Assembly (NCBI GenBank): GCA_029582165.1
Contig: CM055884.1
Coordinates: 18,879,037-18,943,036 of the forward strand
Source of the DNA: Portulaca oleracea
Lineage: Eukaryota > Streptophyta > Magnoliopsida > Caryophyllales > Portulacaceae
Reading direction: 5' to 3'
DNA: 64,000 bases
Position numbers and translations under genes: made by a program. The notes under the pieces were generated by a model, which ran no database searches, was not told where the DNA came from, and worked only from the letters and a program-made list of their open reading frames with translations. Within the stretch, counting starts at the first letter, position 1. The number at the start of each line of letters is the position of its first letter. Shown one piece after another: positions 1-11,544 of the stretch.

Positions 1-909
1 TTGCTATGCACATCACAGGTTCACCCACAAAAGCTACCAAGTGCTTTATTTGACATAAATGTTTCTCCTACAATGACTCCTGAGTCCTTGGTCGCCCATG
101 TAACTACTAACCAGGGGGTAGTTGCATTTGGAGACGAAGACCTACCTAAAGGAGGAGCGTCCCACAACAAAGAGCTATTCCTCACGGTGCAGTGTTCTAA
201 CAAGAACGTTCCTCTGATTCTGGTCGACAATGGATCCGCCGTAAATGCATGCCCTTGGAGGATAGCACAGAAGCCAAGGGTCCAACAACAACACTTGATC
301 TAGAATGGGGTACAACTTCAGGCTTATGATAATTCTCCTCGGAAGTCAGTTGGATCCATGATTCTACCCAACGCTATCGACAGCATCACCCAGAACATCG
401 AATTCGTGGTACTTGACATCCCGACCTCTTTCAATTTGCTTTTAGCAAGGCGTTGGCTCCAAGAGTGTAACGCCATCGCATCCACTTTGCATTAAAAGGT
501 AAAAATGGTGGTCCAAGGTCAAGTGATTACAATCTCGGGAGAACCCATCCATGTTGTATTCACTCCTAAGCAACCAACCCTGGAGGTAGAACACAATTCT
601 ACTGATAAAGAGTTGCATAACTTTGAAGTGGTGGCAGTAATGAACAAGAATGAAGCCCCATTTGACTTCGATCCCTACTCAAACCCCAAGGTTCACTCGA
701 TCCTTAAGAAGTAGGGCTACTTCCCCGGGATGCTTCTAGGTAAGAAGTCAAAGAACAAAATCCCTCCTGTGATAAGGACCTTCAAGCAAAAGAGGAGATT
801 TGGCTTGGTATATAAGTCGACTGAGAGGGAGGTCAAGCTTGCAAAGACGGCCATAGCTGAACAGAAAAGGATGGAAGACCCTCCAACCTTGTATCAAATG
901 AAGCCTTAT
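1..909 (+). pseudogene. Element A protease and protease-RT linker remnant
   Basis: The first 100 codons read as a retropepsin-like segment with the active-site context LVDNGSAVNACP. DNGS in place of DTG/DSG is usual for Tat-type elements. A frame change and stops follow; the frame from 505 (GQVITISGEP) and that from about 712 (GYFPGMLLGKKSKNKI, then FGLVYKSTEREVK) correspond to the post-protease linker. The frame ends at the B insertion: 905-909 is CTTAT, the target site, and the linker resumes at about 16446. Not functional. Confidence 0.75.
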
Positions 910-2034
910 TGATGTATGCAAGGTCCTAAGATCAGAGTATTGACCTCACAGTACACCACATTAACACATAACACACACAATCTGGTCTCACAATATAGAA
1001 TCAAACACAAATTCACCCAAAACAGTCCTCAACACAGAGAAACAACTATAACCTCCTCAAAACAGAGCACATACACCAAAGCACAAATGGATGAAATGGA
1101 TGATGTTGAAATGATGTTCTGATGGACAAACTTACAAACAAACAGTAACCGAAGATAGTCTTGAGGCTCGAGCTGATACAGGCCCACCACAGCTAGAAAT
1201 AAAGGGCAATGGACTCGATTACCTCAATGGATACAGGCACACCACCATTGAAGTCACCAAGCTCTACACCCACCACAAGGATTGCCAAATCCTTGCTACT
1301 GCAATAGAATTAACCAACATGAGAGTTTAACGTCACTCACAAATAAGAGGCTCAATCAAGGCACTCAAAATGCTATTAAATTCATCGATAGATAATCTTC
1401 TCAAGCTGCCGATTACAAGCTATATAAAGCTAGGGTTGAGCTAGATGATTAAGGGTTTCCCCTTGCGCAAGAAACTCACTAATTAAGAATTTAGCCACTT
1501 AACTAACTTAGCAAGCTAATTAAACCTCATTACAACTGGATAACATCAAAATAAAATGAAATAAAACCTAACAAATGCGTTTTCTTTATTACAAACGATT
1601 AAATCACCTCACAAGCTGGAAATGTCCTCAACAGCTCGGAAGTGAGTCTTCATGGAGTACCTCAATGCAGGATCACCTCAAAGAACTGGAATATCCTCAA
1701 CAGTTTCAGAAGTGATGTCTTCATAGAGGACCTCAGAACTAGAAAATATCTTCACTGAGCTGGAAAGTCCTCAACAGCTCTAGAGTGAAGTCTTCAAACA
1801 TGGGTGAGGACCTCAATCCAAAGATATGGAATTGAGAAATAATCTCACTGGCTGGCTGCTACTATTGATGCTGATGTTGTTGCTGCTGCATGACTCATGA
1901 CTTGCTGGACCATCATGAAACACTCCTGGATGTCAGTGTTTGATGCTGAAGATGGTGAGGTCGTTGTTGCTCCTGATGCTGGCTCCTGATCACTTGGTGC
2001 TGGACTTTTGATGCTTGATGGAGGACCTCTATCA
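910..2034 (-). repeat. Element B 3' LTR
   Basis: 1125-bp LTR matching 15315-16440. In element orientation it begins TGATAGAGG (TGATGGAGG in the partner) at 2034 and ends CATACATCA at 910. By eye it differs from its partner by scattered substitutions of a few percent. The integrase frame runs on into this LTR to 1845. A TATA-like CTATATAAAG lies near 1420. Confidence 0.9.
1604..1815 (-). repeat. Tandem diverged repeats in the element B LTR U3
   Basis: About three diverged copies of a roughly 65-bp unit carry CTGGAA, TCCTCAACAG, GAAGTGA and GAGGACCTCA words. The same block is in the other LTR near 16010-16215. Such promoter-proximal repeats often act as enhancers in LTRs; that role is inference. 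Confidence 0.6.
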
Positions 2035-3017
2035 TCTTCCCCAGGTTGAGGAAAGTTTGTCCTCAAACTTGGAAGGTCTTCATGCTCTGGAAAGTAAGGC
2101 CTCAAATCTGCAACGTTGAATGTAGCACTGCCTCCATAGTCTTCAGAAAGTTCTAACTTGTAAGCATTATCTCCAATCCTGTCAAGAACTTCAAAAGGAG
2201 CATCTGCTCTTGGGGTCAACTTTCCCTTCCTCTTGCTTGGAAATCTATCCTTCCTTAGATGAATCCACACTAGATCTCCTAGATTGAAAACCATCTTCCT
2301 CCTATGCTTGTTTGCTGATGTAGAAACTTGCTCAGAATACTTCATGATCTTCTCCCTGACTTGTTGATGATGCTTCTTGATGTCCTCTGCATGTTTACCT
2401 ACTTCATAACTAAACCTCACAGAATTTGTTAGTGGTGATAAATCTAATGGAGTTATAGGATTTCTACCATAGACAACCTGGAATGGGGAAAGGCCAGTTG
2501 CCTTTGATGGTGCTCTATTGAAAGAAAATTCAGCATGAGACAAGAGGGTGTCCCATCCTGTTTTGTTTGTGGATATCAGTGACCTCAATAGTGTTCCAAG
2601 TGTCCTATTTGTGACCTCTGTTTGCCCATCAGTTTGGGGGTGACAAGCTGTGCTATACTTCAATTGTGTGCCCAACTTCTTCCAAAGAGTAACCCAAAAA
2701 TGACTTAGGAAGTTGACATCCCTATCAAAAACCATACTCCTGGGAACTCCATGTAACCTCACTACCTCCTGGAAATACAATTCAGCTATCTTCACAGCAT
2801 CATATGTGGTATGGCATGCAATGAAATGAGCCATTTTACTAAATCTATCCACGACTACCATAATTGAATCTTTTCCTCCTTGAGTTCTTGGTAGACCAAC
2901 AATGAAGTGTAGGCTGATGTCCTCCCAAGGACTGTTTGGTATTGGCAAAGGTGTATATAGCCCTTGAGGTAAGCTATGACTCTTGAAATTTGATATGTAG
3001 CACACCTCCTCACCCAA
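1845..3017 (-). pseudogene. Element B integrase core and C-terminus, running into the 3' LTR
   Basis: A 390-codon frame holds the integrase catalytic core and C-terminal domain. The second acidic residue (VFDRDVNFLSHFW) and the glutamate (HPQTDGQTEVTNR) are present. The first catalytic aspartate, expected in a context like SMDFVVGLP, reads SLHFIVGLP, so Asp appears changed to His. The GDLVWIHLRKDRFPSKRKGK segment is the GPY/F-type C-terminal domain. The last roughly 60 codons, a Ser/Pro/Ala-rich tail, are encoded inside the 3' LTR; coding overlap with the LTR is known in some CRM chromoviruses. A frameshift near 3010 separates it from the zinc-binding N-terminus. Confidence 0.85.
2035..2044 (-). 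other. Element B polypurine tract
   Basis: On the minus strand TGGGGAAGA directly precedes the 3' LTR start at 2034. This is the position and composition expected for the plus-strand priming site. Confidence 0.7.
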
Positions 3018-4194
3018 TGCTCAACATCCTTCCTCATTTTAGGCCAACAGTAATGTTCCTTCAGCATAAGAAGGGTATTCTCAATGCCAAAATGTCCTGC
3101 CAAGCAACCTCCATGAACTTCAGAGATCAACAACTCCCTAAAACTGTTCCTTGGAATACATAACCTTGCTCCTTTGAAAAGAAATCCCTGGTCTATATGG
3201 TATAGACTTTGAGGATGTCCCTGACATTTCTGGTACAACTCTCCAAAATCTTCATCATCCTCATATAAATCTTTCAACTGTTCAAAACCAAGCACTCTTG
3301 CATCCAAAACTTGCAACAACAAATACCTCCTGGACAATGCATCAGCTCCTTTGTTAAGCTTCCTAGATTTGTGATGGATTACAAAATGAAATTGCTGCAT
3401 GAACTCCACCCAAGTAGCATGCCTAGTGTTGAGTTTATGCTTCCCCTGAATGAATTTGAAGGCCTCATGATCACTGTGCAGAGTAAATTCAGCTCCAATA
3501 AGATAATGCCTCCAATGTTGCAAAGCTCTAATGATGGCATAGAACTCCTTATCATATGTACTGTACTTCCTCTTGGCCTCATTGAGTTTCTCACTAAAAT
3601 AAGCTACTGGTTTGCCTTCTTGAGTCGACACTACTCCAATGCCCACGCCTGAGGCATCACATTCTACTTCAAAGACTTTGGCAAAACAAGGTAATGCCAA
3701 AACTGGTGCTGAGGTTAACTGTCGTTTGACCTCCTCAAAAGCTTTCTGTGCAGCTGGTGTCCAAGTAAAGCTCTTCCCCTTCACTAACTCAGTCATAGGA
3801 GTTAAAATAGTGCTGAAGTTCCTCACAAACCTCCTGTAGAAAGATGCTAATCCATGGAAACTTCTGATTTGCTGGATTGATGTTGGAACTGGCCACTCTC
3901 TGATGGCTTTAACCTTCTCTTCATCTACTTGAATACCCTCTGATGTCACAATATAACCAAGGAATATAACATGGCTGGTGAAGAATTGACACTCCTTGAG
4001 GTTCCCATACAACTGCTCTCTACTCAAGATCTCCATAACACTCCTCAAATGTTTCACATGATCCACTTCAGACTTGTTATAAATGAGTATGTCATCAAAA
4101 TAAACAACAACACACTTCCCAATCAAAGGTTTCAGAACTTGGTTCATAAGCCTCATAAATGTTGAAGGTGCATTTGTTAAACCAAAAGGCATGA
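3018..4194 (-). pseudogene. Element B RT C-terminal half, RNase H and integrase zinc domain
   Basis: The frame opens with VMPFGLTNAPSTFMRLMNQV and contains the RT catalytic motif VVYFDDILIYN. It continues through the connection domain to RNase H, with aspartates in EVECDASG and LHSDHEAF, a glutamate in DKEFYAIIRAL, and the end motif KGADALSRR. The integrase HHCC finger follows (HGGCLAGHFGIENT, then RCATYQ); the last cysteine of the usual CATCQ reads Tyr. The frame begins exactly at the C insertion; the N-terminal RT is at 12928-13316 with the CTAAC TSD between. Inactive because it is split and frameshifted. Confidence 0.9.
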
Positions 4195-4199
4195 CTAAC

Positions 4200-5636
4200 T
4201 GATAGGCCGCAAGTGCATGGGTGAAATTGTAGCATAAATCAAGGTTGTTCCCACAGGGACTTTTCCTTTCAACGCACTGAACTAGCCTCCTAGTTGATCG
4301 CTAAGTCGATCCGTTTTTGGTTTGAAATAACTAATTCTAAATCTAATCACAATCAAGAACTAAACAAACTAATATTCACACAAACTTTTCGAATTTAATC
4401 AAGGTAAAAAGGCGTTAAGGGGATGAAACCTAAGTCAAATAACGAATCAACGATGTGGATTAAACATTCATTTCATTAACTTGCACAATCAAGGTTCGAT
4501 AATCGCATAGAATACTTCGTAATGAGATTTTGTCACTAGAGTGAATTGCCAAGACTAACCAATCATCTACTTTCATGGTTATTTCGATTTAGTCAAGGTT
4601 AAAGATTAAATTATCTCAAGAACCCTAATTAAAACTTCTATGTCTAGATAATTTTTAACTAGTTTAATCTAGGTTTTCCCGGTAATCAAACTTCTCCTTT
4701 CGGTACTTCATTCAACAACCTATTAACTTGCAATTGGTGATCAAGCAAAAGCAATAACAATTCAATTCAAAGACCAAATAGATTGAAACAAACTAAATTC
4801 ATGATAATTCAATCCAACAAAGTTAATTCATCAAGCAACTTCAAAGGTTCATCCCCTAAACTAAAAAGAACTACTCACTATTCATGTTTGAAACTACAAA
4901 GCAATTGAAATCTATTCTAGAAAGCATATGAAAATCTATGAGAGAATGAGAAATAAACCCAAGTGAAGAACAATCTTGCTAGGAATCAACAATGGAGGAC
5001 TTTTGCTCCTCCACTTCAAAGTATGTTCAAATTGCTCTTCGATCTCCAATCTTCTCTCAATCTTCAATGATGGAATGGAATATGGATGATGAATGATATG
5101 ATTAAGGCATGAAATTGATGATGGTGGATTGATGATTCTGCTCTACTCGGCCGGAAATAAGCATAATATAGGCAAATATCAACTCAAAACTGCCGAAAAT
5201 GAAAAGACAGGAGAGGCACGGACCGTGCCAGGGGTGACACGGACCGTGCTCATAGTGACACGGACCGTGCCCCCCTAGGCACTACCCGTGTCGCTTCACT
5301 GCACACAATACTTCACGTTCTGGTCATAGGCACTACCCGTGCCACTGCAGACCCATGCCACTGTCTTTTTCAGGCCTAGGAGTACTTTGGGCCATTGTTT
5401 GGGCCTTGGGTGATCCAACATCTCACTTCTTGGTCCTTTATGCTCATAACTTGGATCTACACTTGATTTTTGGCTCGGTTTACATCGATTCTTCACAAAT
5501 TCCCTACAAAACTCACCAAACTCCAAACCAAGCGTAATATGGGAAATTCGGGTATAAAATAATATAATCAAATCAAATATTCCCCAAATTCTCATCAAAA
5601 CAACCAAGTTTTCATATATACAAGAAGCACTTATCA
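4200..5636 (-). repeat. Element C 3' LTR
   Basis: 1437-bp LTR matching 11545-12922, with a short extra segment near 4255-4290 that the other copy lacks. On the minus strand it begins TGATAAGTGC and ends GGCCTATCA. The U3 holds CG-rich palindromes (5215-5350), followed in element orientation by a TATA-like CTATATTATG near 5170. Confidence 0.92.
5215..5350. repeat. CACGGACCGTG palindrome cluster in the element C LTR
   Basis: A perfect palindrome GGCACGG-A-CCGTGCC sits at 5215-5229. It is followed by two GACACGGACCGTGC copies and two half-copies (CTACCCGTG). The cluster recurs at about 12515-12640 in the other LTR and in the element's interior at 9788-9902. It lies just upstream of a TATA-like box in element orientation. 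Confidence 0.8.
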
Positions 5637-5675
5637 AAATCCCCCATGCTTAGTCCTTGCTTGTCCCTAAGCAAG
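5637..5675 (-). other. Element C polypurine tract with adjacent hairpin
   Basis: On the minus strand GCATGGGGGATTT abuts the 3' LTR. It is preceded by a perfect 7-bp stem: CTTGCTT at 5656-5662 and AAGCAAG at 5669-5675 (plus-strand reading), loop of six. Elements E and G carry hairpins of different sequence at the same place. Confidence 0.75.
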
Positions 5676-7463
5676 TCCAAACTCAAAAGAAAAGGCAAAG
5701 AAAGAAAATGAAAAAAAATAAAAGAAAACGGGACAAAAAGACTCAAAGAACTCAAAGCAAAAATTAAAAGAAAACTCAAAAGTAAAAATTAACAAAAGCG
5801 AAAATTTTTATTTAATTACAAACCCGCATGATGGCAATGATAGAACATTCAATCAACTCAATCTAATCTAAACTACAGCCCAAGAGTAAAAAAGAAGCCA
5901 ATTTACACAAGTAAATGAAGACAAATTATTCAAGAATGGTACTCATTAAGTTCAACCAATCACCCTTAACCACCGAATGAGATAAGAAGGCACATGTTAA
6001 GCATGAAACTAGGTAAGAATGAAGAACAAACTCACTTTCTGGGAATGTAGAAACACTCCTCTCATGTATTTAAATATGAAAAATCATTGAAAGTTTGCTC
6101 AAATACTCAAACCAAAGCCACAACCAACCACGTATTTGCTAAGAATCTCAACTCTCCACCGCAATTTGCAAAGCAACAATATGACAATCAAGAGGACTTT
6201 CAAGGGTTGTAATGGGGCTAGGGTTAAGGGTAAGGAGTGCATAATATTTGGAAATTGTGGAGCTAAAAGCCAAAGCTTGAAATTATTCCACACCAATTCA
6301 ACATACATTCACTCTCACCACTTAAAATCAATCCAAATCAACCCTACAAACAATTGGAAACTTGCCTTAAAACAAAAGAAACACAATGTCAAACACTTTA
6401 TTCTCTTTTTCTTCTTTTTTCCGAAATTCTCCGATTTTTTTCTTTTTCACTTTTCTTTTTTTTCTGTTTTGTTTTCCTTTCTTTCTAATTTTTTTTTCTT
6501 TTTTTTTCTTTTGATTCAAACACACACACAAACAAACAACATCACACTTATATACAACTCACTAGGCAAGTTCCAGTTTTACCCAATAACCTCAATGTAC
6601 ATAATTTGGGGATTCAAATCAATATTTACAACTCAAACCAATCCCCATCACAAACCAAACCACCAAAGTAACCATAATCAACCCAACTTCAAGCTCAAAA
6701 CATTTCAAGCAATGGCTTAAGGGTAGGAAATATAGAATCGGCCAAGGCTTATAATATGGGTTCAAGAAAAGAAATGGTCAAGGAAAGAAAGGGGATAACT
6801 ACGGATTTTCTGATGTAAACGGGTGGCCAAGGCTTGCGGGTTCAATTCCTAATGCCTCTATCATCTTGTCAATGTACAACGCATAGCAATTTCAAGGAGA
6901 TGCAAAGCAAATGAAGGAGGATGCCACAATGGTGAGTCACTCATGGAAATAAGACTAATAAAAATGATTAGTCTTTTCTTTTAGGCTTATGTGGACTCAC
7001 GGCTAGCGCTCAACAATCATTACCCAGTTTGAAAGATATGCATATGCACAACCCACTCTTAAAATAGTGACAAAAGTAATCGATCTCACTATCCTAGCAC
7101 AATTCTCACAACATTTAGCTTCACAACTCGTGTCAATTCACATTCTTTCACAAACGGGCTATACAAGATCAAATCAAGTCAAAAGAAAACTATCTCGCCT
7201 AATCCTATATCAAAGAGTTTTTTTCTAATTTTATTCTCTTTTTAAATTTTTTTTTCTTTTCAAATGCTTTTTACAAGACCCAAAATGAAAATAAGAAAAT
7301 AAGAAAACAAAAACAACCTACAAAAAGAAGAAATTAAAAACTACAAGAAAATCTAGAAAACAAAGAAAATAAAATCAAAACAAAAGAAAAAGACTCAAAA
7401 CAAGTTAAAAATCAAAAATAAAAAACGACTCAAAACACACATATCCACACAAAGTTACACAAA
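5676..7463 (-). other. Element C non-coding 3' spacer
   Basis: No protein-coding segment is recognisable. The plus strand is A-rich near 5690-5830 and 7270-7440 and T-rich near 6400-6530. The longest open frames are low-complexity shadows. In element orientation this lies between the env-position ORF and the polypurine tract. Confidence 0.6.
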
Positions 7464-7501
7464 TCCCCCCCCATGCTTGAACCGAGCATTGTCCGCAATG
7501 C
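7464..7501 (-). other. Element C internal hairpin with G-rich tract
   Basis: On the minus strand the stem GCATTG/CAATGC (7496-7501 with 7486-7491, loop of four) is followed about ten bases later by GCATGGGGGGGGGA. The same layout, with different stem bases, occurs in E (36696-36742) and G (50127-50170). The tract resembles a second polypurine tract. Confidence 0.65.
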
Positions 7502-7661
7502 GAAACATCACCCGAGAAGCAAAGGAAGAAAACACAAAGAGGTCACAAAGAGGTAATCATGGAGGTGGAGGAGGGGGTGGGTTGCATGTATGGTTAAGCT
7601 GCCAATCACGAACGGATCGCATCAAGGCAAGCATCTCATCTTGACTACGCTCAATCCTACC

Positions 7662-8825
7662 CTAGGAATCCTGAAGAGCTTGAAACTCAAGCTCACAGTA
7701 GATTTGGAGGTCGTTAAGCCTCTCTTCAAGGGTAGGCTCACCATCACTCTCATCACTTTGCGCATCACTACTACTGTCACCACTCTCTCCACCCTCTCGG
7801 ATGGCTAGTGGAGCCTCAAAATCGGGCTGGTTTGGGTCCATGGGAGGGAGAAAGAGGATGTTAGGGACATGTTGGATGGACACATGATCATGGGGAAGCC
7901 TCATCAACTCATTGTTAGGGTACCGCCACAAAACAGCAGCCCCGTCCAATGTACATATTTTCATAGAACAAAAGGTCTTAGCATCCAAAAGCAAAGGTCC
8001 ACCAACTAAATCTCGCTGATGGCGAACAGGGTCCCAACCAAAATGTCTCGCTAATACAGTTAGTAGACCCCCCATAACAATATCCCCCTTCCCCAGGCTA
8101 GCATGTCGCTCTAAATGAAGAGCAAAAAGGGCAGCGGGGTTAACATCAGGTTGGGCATAATACATCCCCCACAACACAAAAAATTCAGCCTAAGATGCAA
8201 CATTCATGCTATCACCACGACCAAACATACCACAGGATAAAATCCGCTGAACAACCCGAAAATTCGGATTGCGGATGGCAGTGCATTTAGATTTGCGAGG
8301 GTTGTAATCAGTCCTAGTAGTAAGGAACTGCCAAAAGGCTTTGGGTTTCCATACATAATCATCAGGCATCTCTCGCCTCCCTCTATCAGTTATGACAGGC
8401 AGTTGAAATATCTCAGCAAATTCAGTCAAAGTGAGGGAATGGGTCTCCTCATCGATGTTAAAGCTAATCAAACCGTCCCTAGTGGTCAAATCTACTTCGC
8501 AGGTGCTAAGCACCTCCAAGGTCGTCACGAAGGTAGGTTCTCTCATCCGGGCAAAACGCAACAAGCCACATCGATTTAATAACCATTCAACATCAGTTAA
8601 CATACCAGTCGCAGCCAAGAAGGGTTCATGCATATATCTAGTGGCTACGACTTTCCGCTTGCTCAAAGCAAGGTAACGGTCATATATTTCACCTTCAAGA
8701 TTGAATGGATTGTTACCTCGATTAGGCCGTGACGAGCGTGCACCTTTGTCCTTCCCTTTGCCTCCATCAGCCTTCCGCCTCTTAGAAGATGGTTCCTCTT
8801 GAACTGGACCTTTACCCCTAGCCAT
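7662..8825 (-). pseudogene. Athila ORF-1-like protein in the env position, one internal stop
   Basis: The frame begins MARGKGPVQEEPSSKRRK, a basic, nuclear-localisation-like N-terminus. It then shows the globular Athila ORF-1-type region (YDRYLALSKRK, FQLPVITDRGRR, VWKPKAFWQFL, WGMYYAQPDVNPAALFALHL) and an acidic Ser/Asp-rich tail. A TAG at 8190-8192 interrupts it; the same frame continues to 7662. It lies between integrase and the 3' LTR, where Athila elements keep an extra, sometimes env-like, ORF. I see no signal peptide or membrane segment, so an envelope role is not supported. The MARGK start is preferred over an upstream non-ATG start. Confidence 0.7.
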
Positions 8826-8869
8826 CCTTCGATAACAAAGGGTTACAACAATGTTAGTTATATACAAAT

Positions 8870-10440
8870 GTGCAAAAGACTCAAAATGGATGGTGGAGTT
8901 AGTTTTTACAAACCATCATTGACTCAAAAATAAACAAAGAAACACGAAACTTAGACTCCTAAGACAAAAGTCTAACAAAGAGGTAAGTTAAAACAATATG
9001 TACATCCTAGCAAACCAAACAAACCAAACTCAAAATCAACACTACTTAAAAACACTATAATGGTGAAGAACCAACTATATACAAATCACCACCATGACTA
9101 AACTAAGCTAAAACTAAAGCAAGAAACAAGTTAACTATACACGATGACTAAATTACTACCACTAAAGACTCAATGTATATACAATCAACCCAACAAACTC
9201 ACTAAAATTTGAGACATATCACACAAAATTCACAATCAAACCCAAAGCATTCAAATTAGTCTCCAATCAATTCAACCAAAACTAAGTTGAACAATTCACA
9301 CCAAAATAGCAATAGGGTTCGAATTAACCTTAGTAATTGAGTTGGGCATCAACCAAATCAAATCAAACCAATTAAGCACAAGAAACCCTAAATTCAAAAA
9401 CCAAAACTAAGTATCTCAAAAATCAGCAAATTAAACCAAGAAAACTAAAAATAAACAAGAATCAAACCTTGTACAAGAGAAATTGAGAAGAAAGTTAAGT
9501 GTTTGGAGAGATTAGGGTTTGGGAGTGAAGTGTGGTTGCTGTGTGAGCAACGAGCATGCGCTGTGGACGAGTGCTGTGTGGGTGGTGAGGGAGTGGGGCG
9601 AGCGTGGGATGGGAGCGAGCAACGAGCGATGGTGATGGAGTGGTGTGCATTGTGCTGGGCGAAAGGAAGGGGTTGGGCGAGCGAGGGAAACAAATGGAGA
9701 AGAAGAAGTGTGCGGTGAGTTTCGCTAAGCACGGACCGAATCAGGAAGGAAAGAAGGAAAAACCAAGCTTTTTTTTTTTAGGGTTTTTCGATGAGGGCAC
9801 GGACCGTGCCACCTTAGGCACGGACCGTGCCTTACCTACCTGACCAATGTTTTGCTGCTGGAAGGGCGCACGGACCGTGCCATAGCAGGCACCACCCGTG
9901 CCCCTTGCCCTTCACCTTATAGGTCTTGAGATCGAACCCCACAACTCTCCCAACTCTCAATTATGCATTTTTTTCTTTTTTTCTTCTTGAATTTCTCTCA
10001 CTTTTTTACAATCCATCCTTCTCCACATAAATTCTTTTCACTCATTTATTTTTCAACTCTCTCACTTTTATTTTTCCTCACACTCACTCTCAATCTCTTT
10101 TTATTATGCTTTTTTTATTTTTTTCTTCTTTCTTTTCTCTCTTCTTTTTTTTTCATTTTCCTAAAACTAATACCTCCAAAAAGAAAAATAAAATAGAAAC
10201 CCTAGAAAAATCCTAGAAAAAGAAAAATAAAAAGAGAGAATTGTCTAAAAACCCTAGAAAAATCAAAATAAATTAAGGAAAAATCCTAAAAGTTCTAGAA
10301 AAATAAAGAAAAATCTAGAAAAATCAAAAATAAAAAGAAGAAAAATGAGGAAAAAGTTTAGAAAATCCTAAAAAATGAAAATCTAAAAAGCTTGGGTTGC
10401 CTCCCAAGAAACGCTTATTTAACGTCCTAAGCTTGACCAA
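8870..10440 (-). other. Element C spacer between integrase and the env-position ORF
   Basis: No coding segment is recognisable; open frames here are low-complexity. It contains a CACGGACCGTG palindrome cluster at 9788-9902, a T-rich stretch at 9965-10160 and an A-rich stretch at 10160-10380 with repeated CCTAGAAAAA words. Confidence 0.6.
9788..9902. repeat. Internal CACGGACCGTG palindrome cluster
   Basis: Three GCACGGACCGTGCC copies and a half-copy CACCACCCGTGCC lie in about 115 bp. They are the same motif as in this element's LTRs but about 1 kb upstream of the env-position ORF in element orientation. No clear TATA box follows. Confidence 0.7.
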
Positions 10441-10447
10441 GTACCTC

Positions 10448-11312
10448 TCAAACCGCACCGGGAGCGGTGAGGGTGAAGTGTTGGCGATCTTCAAGAGGTT
10501 GACCAACCAAGTAGGGCTTAAGTCTATGCCCATTGACCGTGAATGGCTCGGAATCGTCCCCAAAAATCTCAATCGCACCATGGGGGAAAACCTTCAAAAC
10601 CCGGAAAGGACCCGACCATCGGGACTTAAGCTTGTCCGGAAAGAATTTCAACCTTGAGTTGAACAGTAACACTTGGTCTCCTTCTTCAAACCTCTTCTTG
10701 AAAATATGCTTGTCATGCCATCTCTTAGTCCTCTCCTTGTACAACTTTGCACTATCATAAGCCTCCAACCTCAATTCATCAAGTTCTTGAAGTTGTAACA
10801 TCCTCTTTTCTCCAACCTTTGCAAGATCGAAGTTAAGAGTTTGAACGGCCCAAAAAGATTTGTGCTCCAACTCAACCGGCAAATGACATGCTTTTCCATA
10901 AACTAACCGGTACGGAGTGGTTCCCAATGGAGTCTTGTATGCGGTCCGGTAGGCCCACAATGCATCATCTAGCTTAAGAGACAAATCCTTCCTTGAACGG
11001 TTGACCGTCTTCTCCAAAATGCTCTTGATTTCCCGATTAGAAAGCTCCACTTGGCCACTAGTTTGGGGATGATATGGTGTAGCAACTCGATGTGTCGCCC
11101 CATACTTGGCTAGAAGAGCATCAAGAGGCCGATTGCAAAAATGAGTGGCATTGTCACTCAATAAGGCTCTTGGAGTTCCAAATCTTGCAAAGATCTTCTT
11201 GAGGAACTTAATCACCACCTTGGAATCATTGGTGGGTGTTGCAATTGCCTCAATCCACTTCGAAACATAATCGACCGCCACCAAGATGTAGAGGTTGTTG
11301 TGAGAAGGAGGG
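10448..11312 (-). pseudogene. Element C integrase, N-terminally truncated
   Basis: The frame starts at the phrase [12 protein letters not shown] and runs through [27 protein letters not shown] (second catalytic Asp) and [14 protein letters not shown] (catalytic Glu). The C-terminal domain [20 protein letters not shown] and [18 protein letters not shown] follows. The zinc finger and first catalytic aspartate are gone: at 11312 the sequence switches to an inverted piece of the element's own LTR. The family resemblance is to Athila/Tat integrases without a chromodomain. Confidence 0.85.
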
Positions 11313-11491
11313 AAGGGACCAAGAAGTAAGATGTTGGATCACCCAAGGCCCAAACAATGGCCCAAAGTACTCCTAGGCCTGAAAAAGACAAAGGGTACGG
11401 TGCCTATGACTAACTCAAGAATTGTGTTCAGTGAAGCGACACGGGTAGTGCCTAGGGGGGCACGGTCCGTGTCACTATGAGCACGGTTCAA
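11313..11491 (+). repeat. Inverted fragment of element C's own LTR inside the element
   Basis: Read on the opposite strand, this segment matches the LTR block around 5240-5440 (words GATGTTGGATCACCCAAGG and GTGCCTAGGGGGGCACGG), with a small internal deletion. It joins integrase on one side and the sequence beside the primer-binding site on the other, replacing gag, protease, RT and RNase H. Confidence 0.85.
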
Positions 11492-11520
11492 AGACAACCC
11501 CAACCATCTCCACCACAAGC

Positions 11521-11538
11521 TCCCCGGCAACGGCGCCA
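11521..11538 (-). other. Element C primer-binding site (tRNA-Asp type)
   Basis: On the minus strand TGGCGCCGTTGCCGGGGA lies six bases inside the 5' LTR. It is the Athila/Tat-type primer-binding site attributed to tRNA-Asp. Confidence 0.85.
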
Positions 11539-11544
11539 AAAACT

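Noticed and set aside
3311..3652. Plus-strand frame of 113 codons
   Set aside because: It is the complement of element B RNase H coding sequence; the minus-strand reading has all the family motifs.
6136..6720. 194-codon frame with Phe-rich stretch
   Set aside because: Low-complexity T-rich sequence in the element C spacer, with no family resemblance.
7662..8825. Viral envelope gene in element C
   Set aside because: No signal peptide, membrane segment or glycosylation pattern is visible; the sequence matches the Athila ORF-1 type.
10397..10760. Plus-strand frames over element C integrase
   Set aside because: Shadows of the minus-strand integrase C-terminus.
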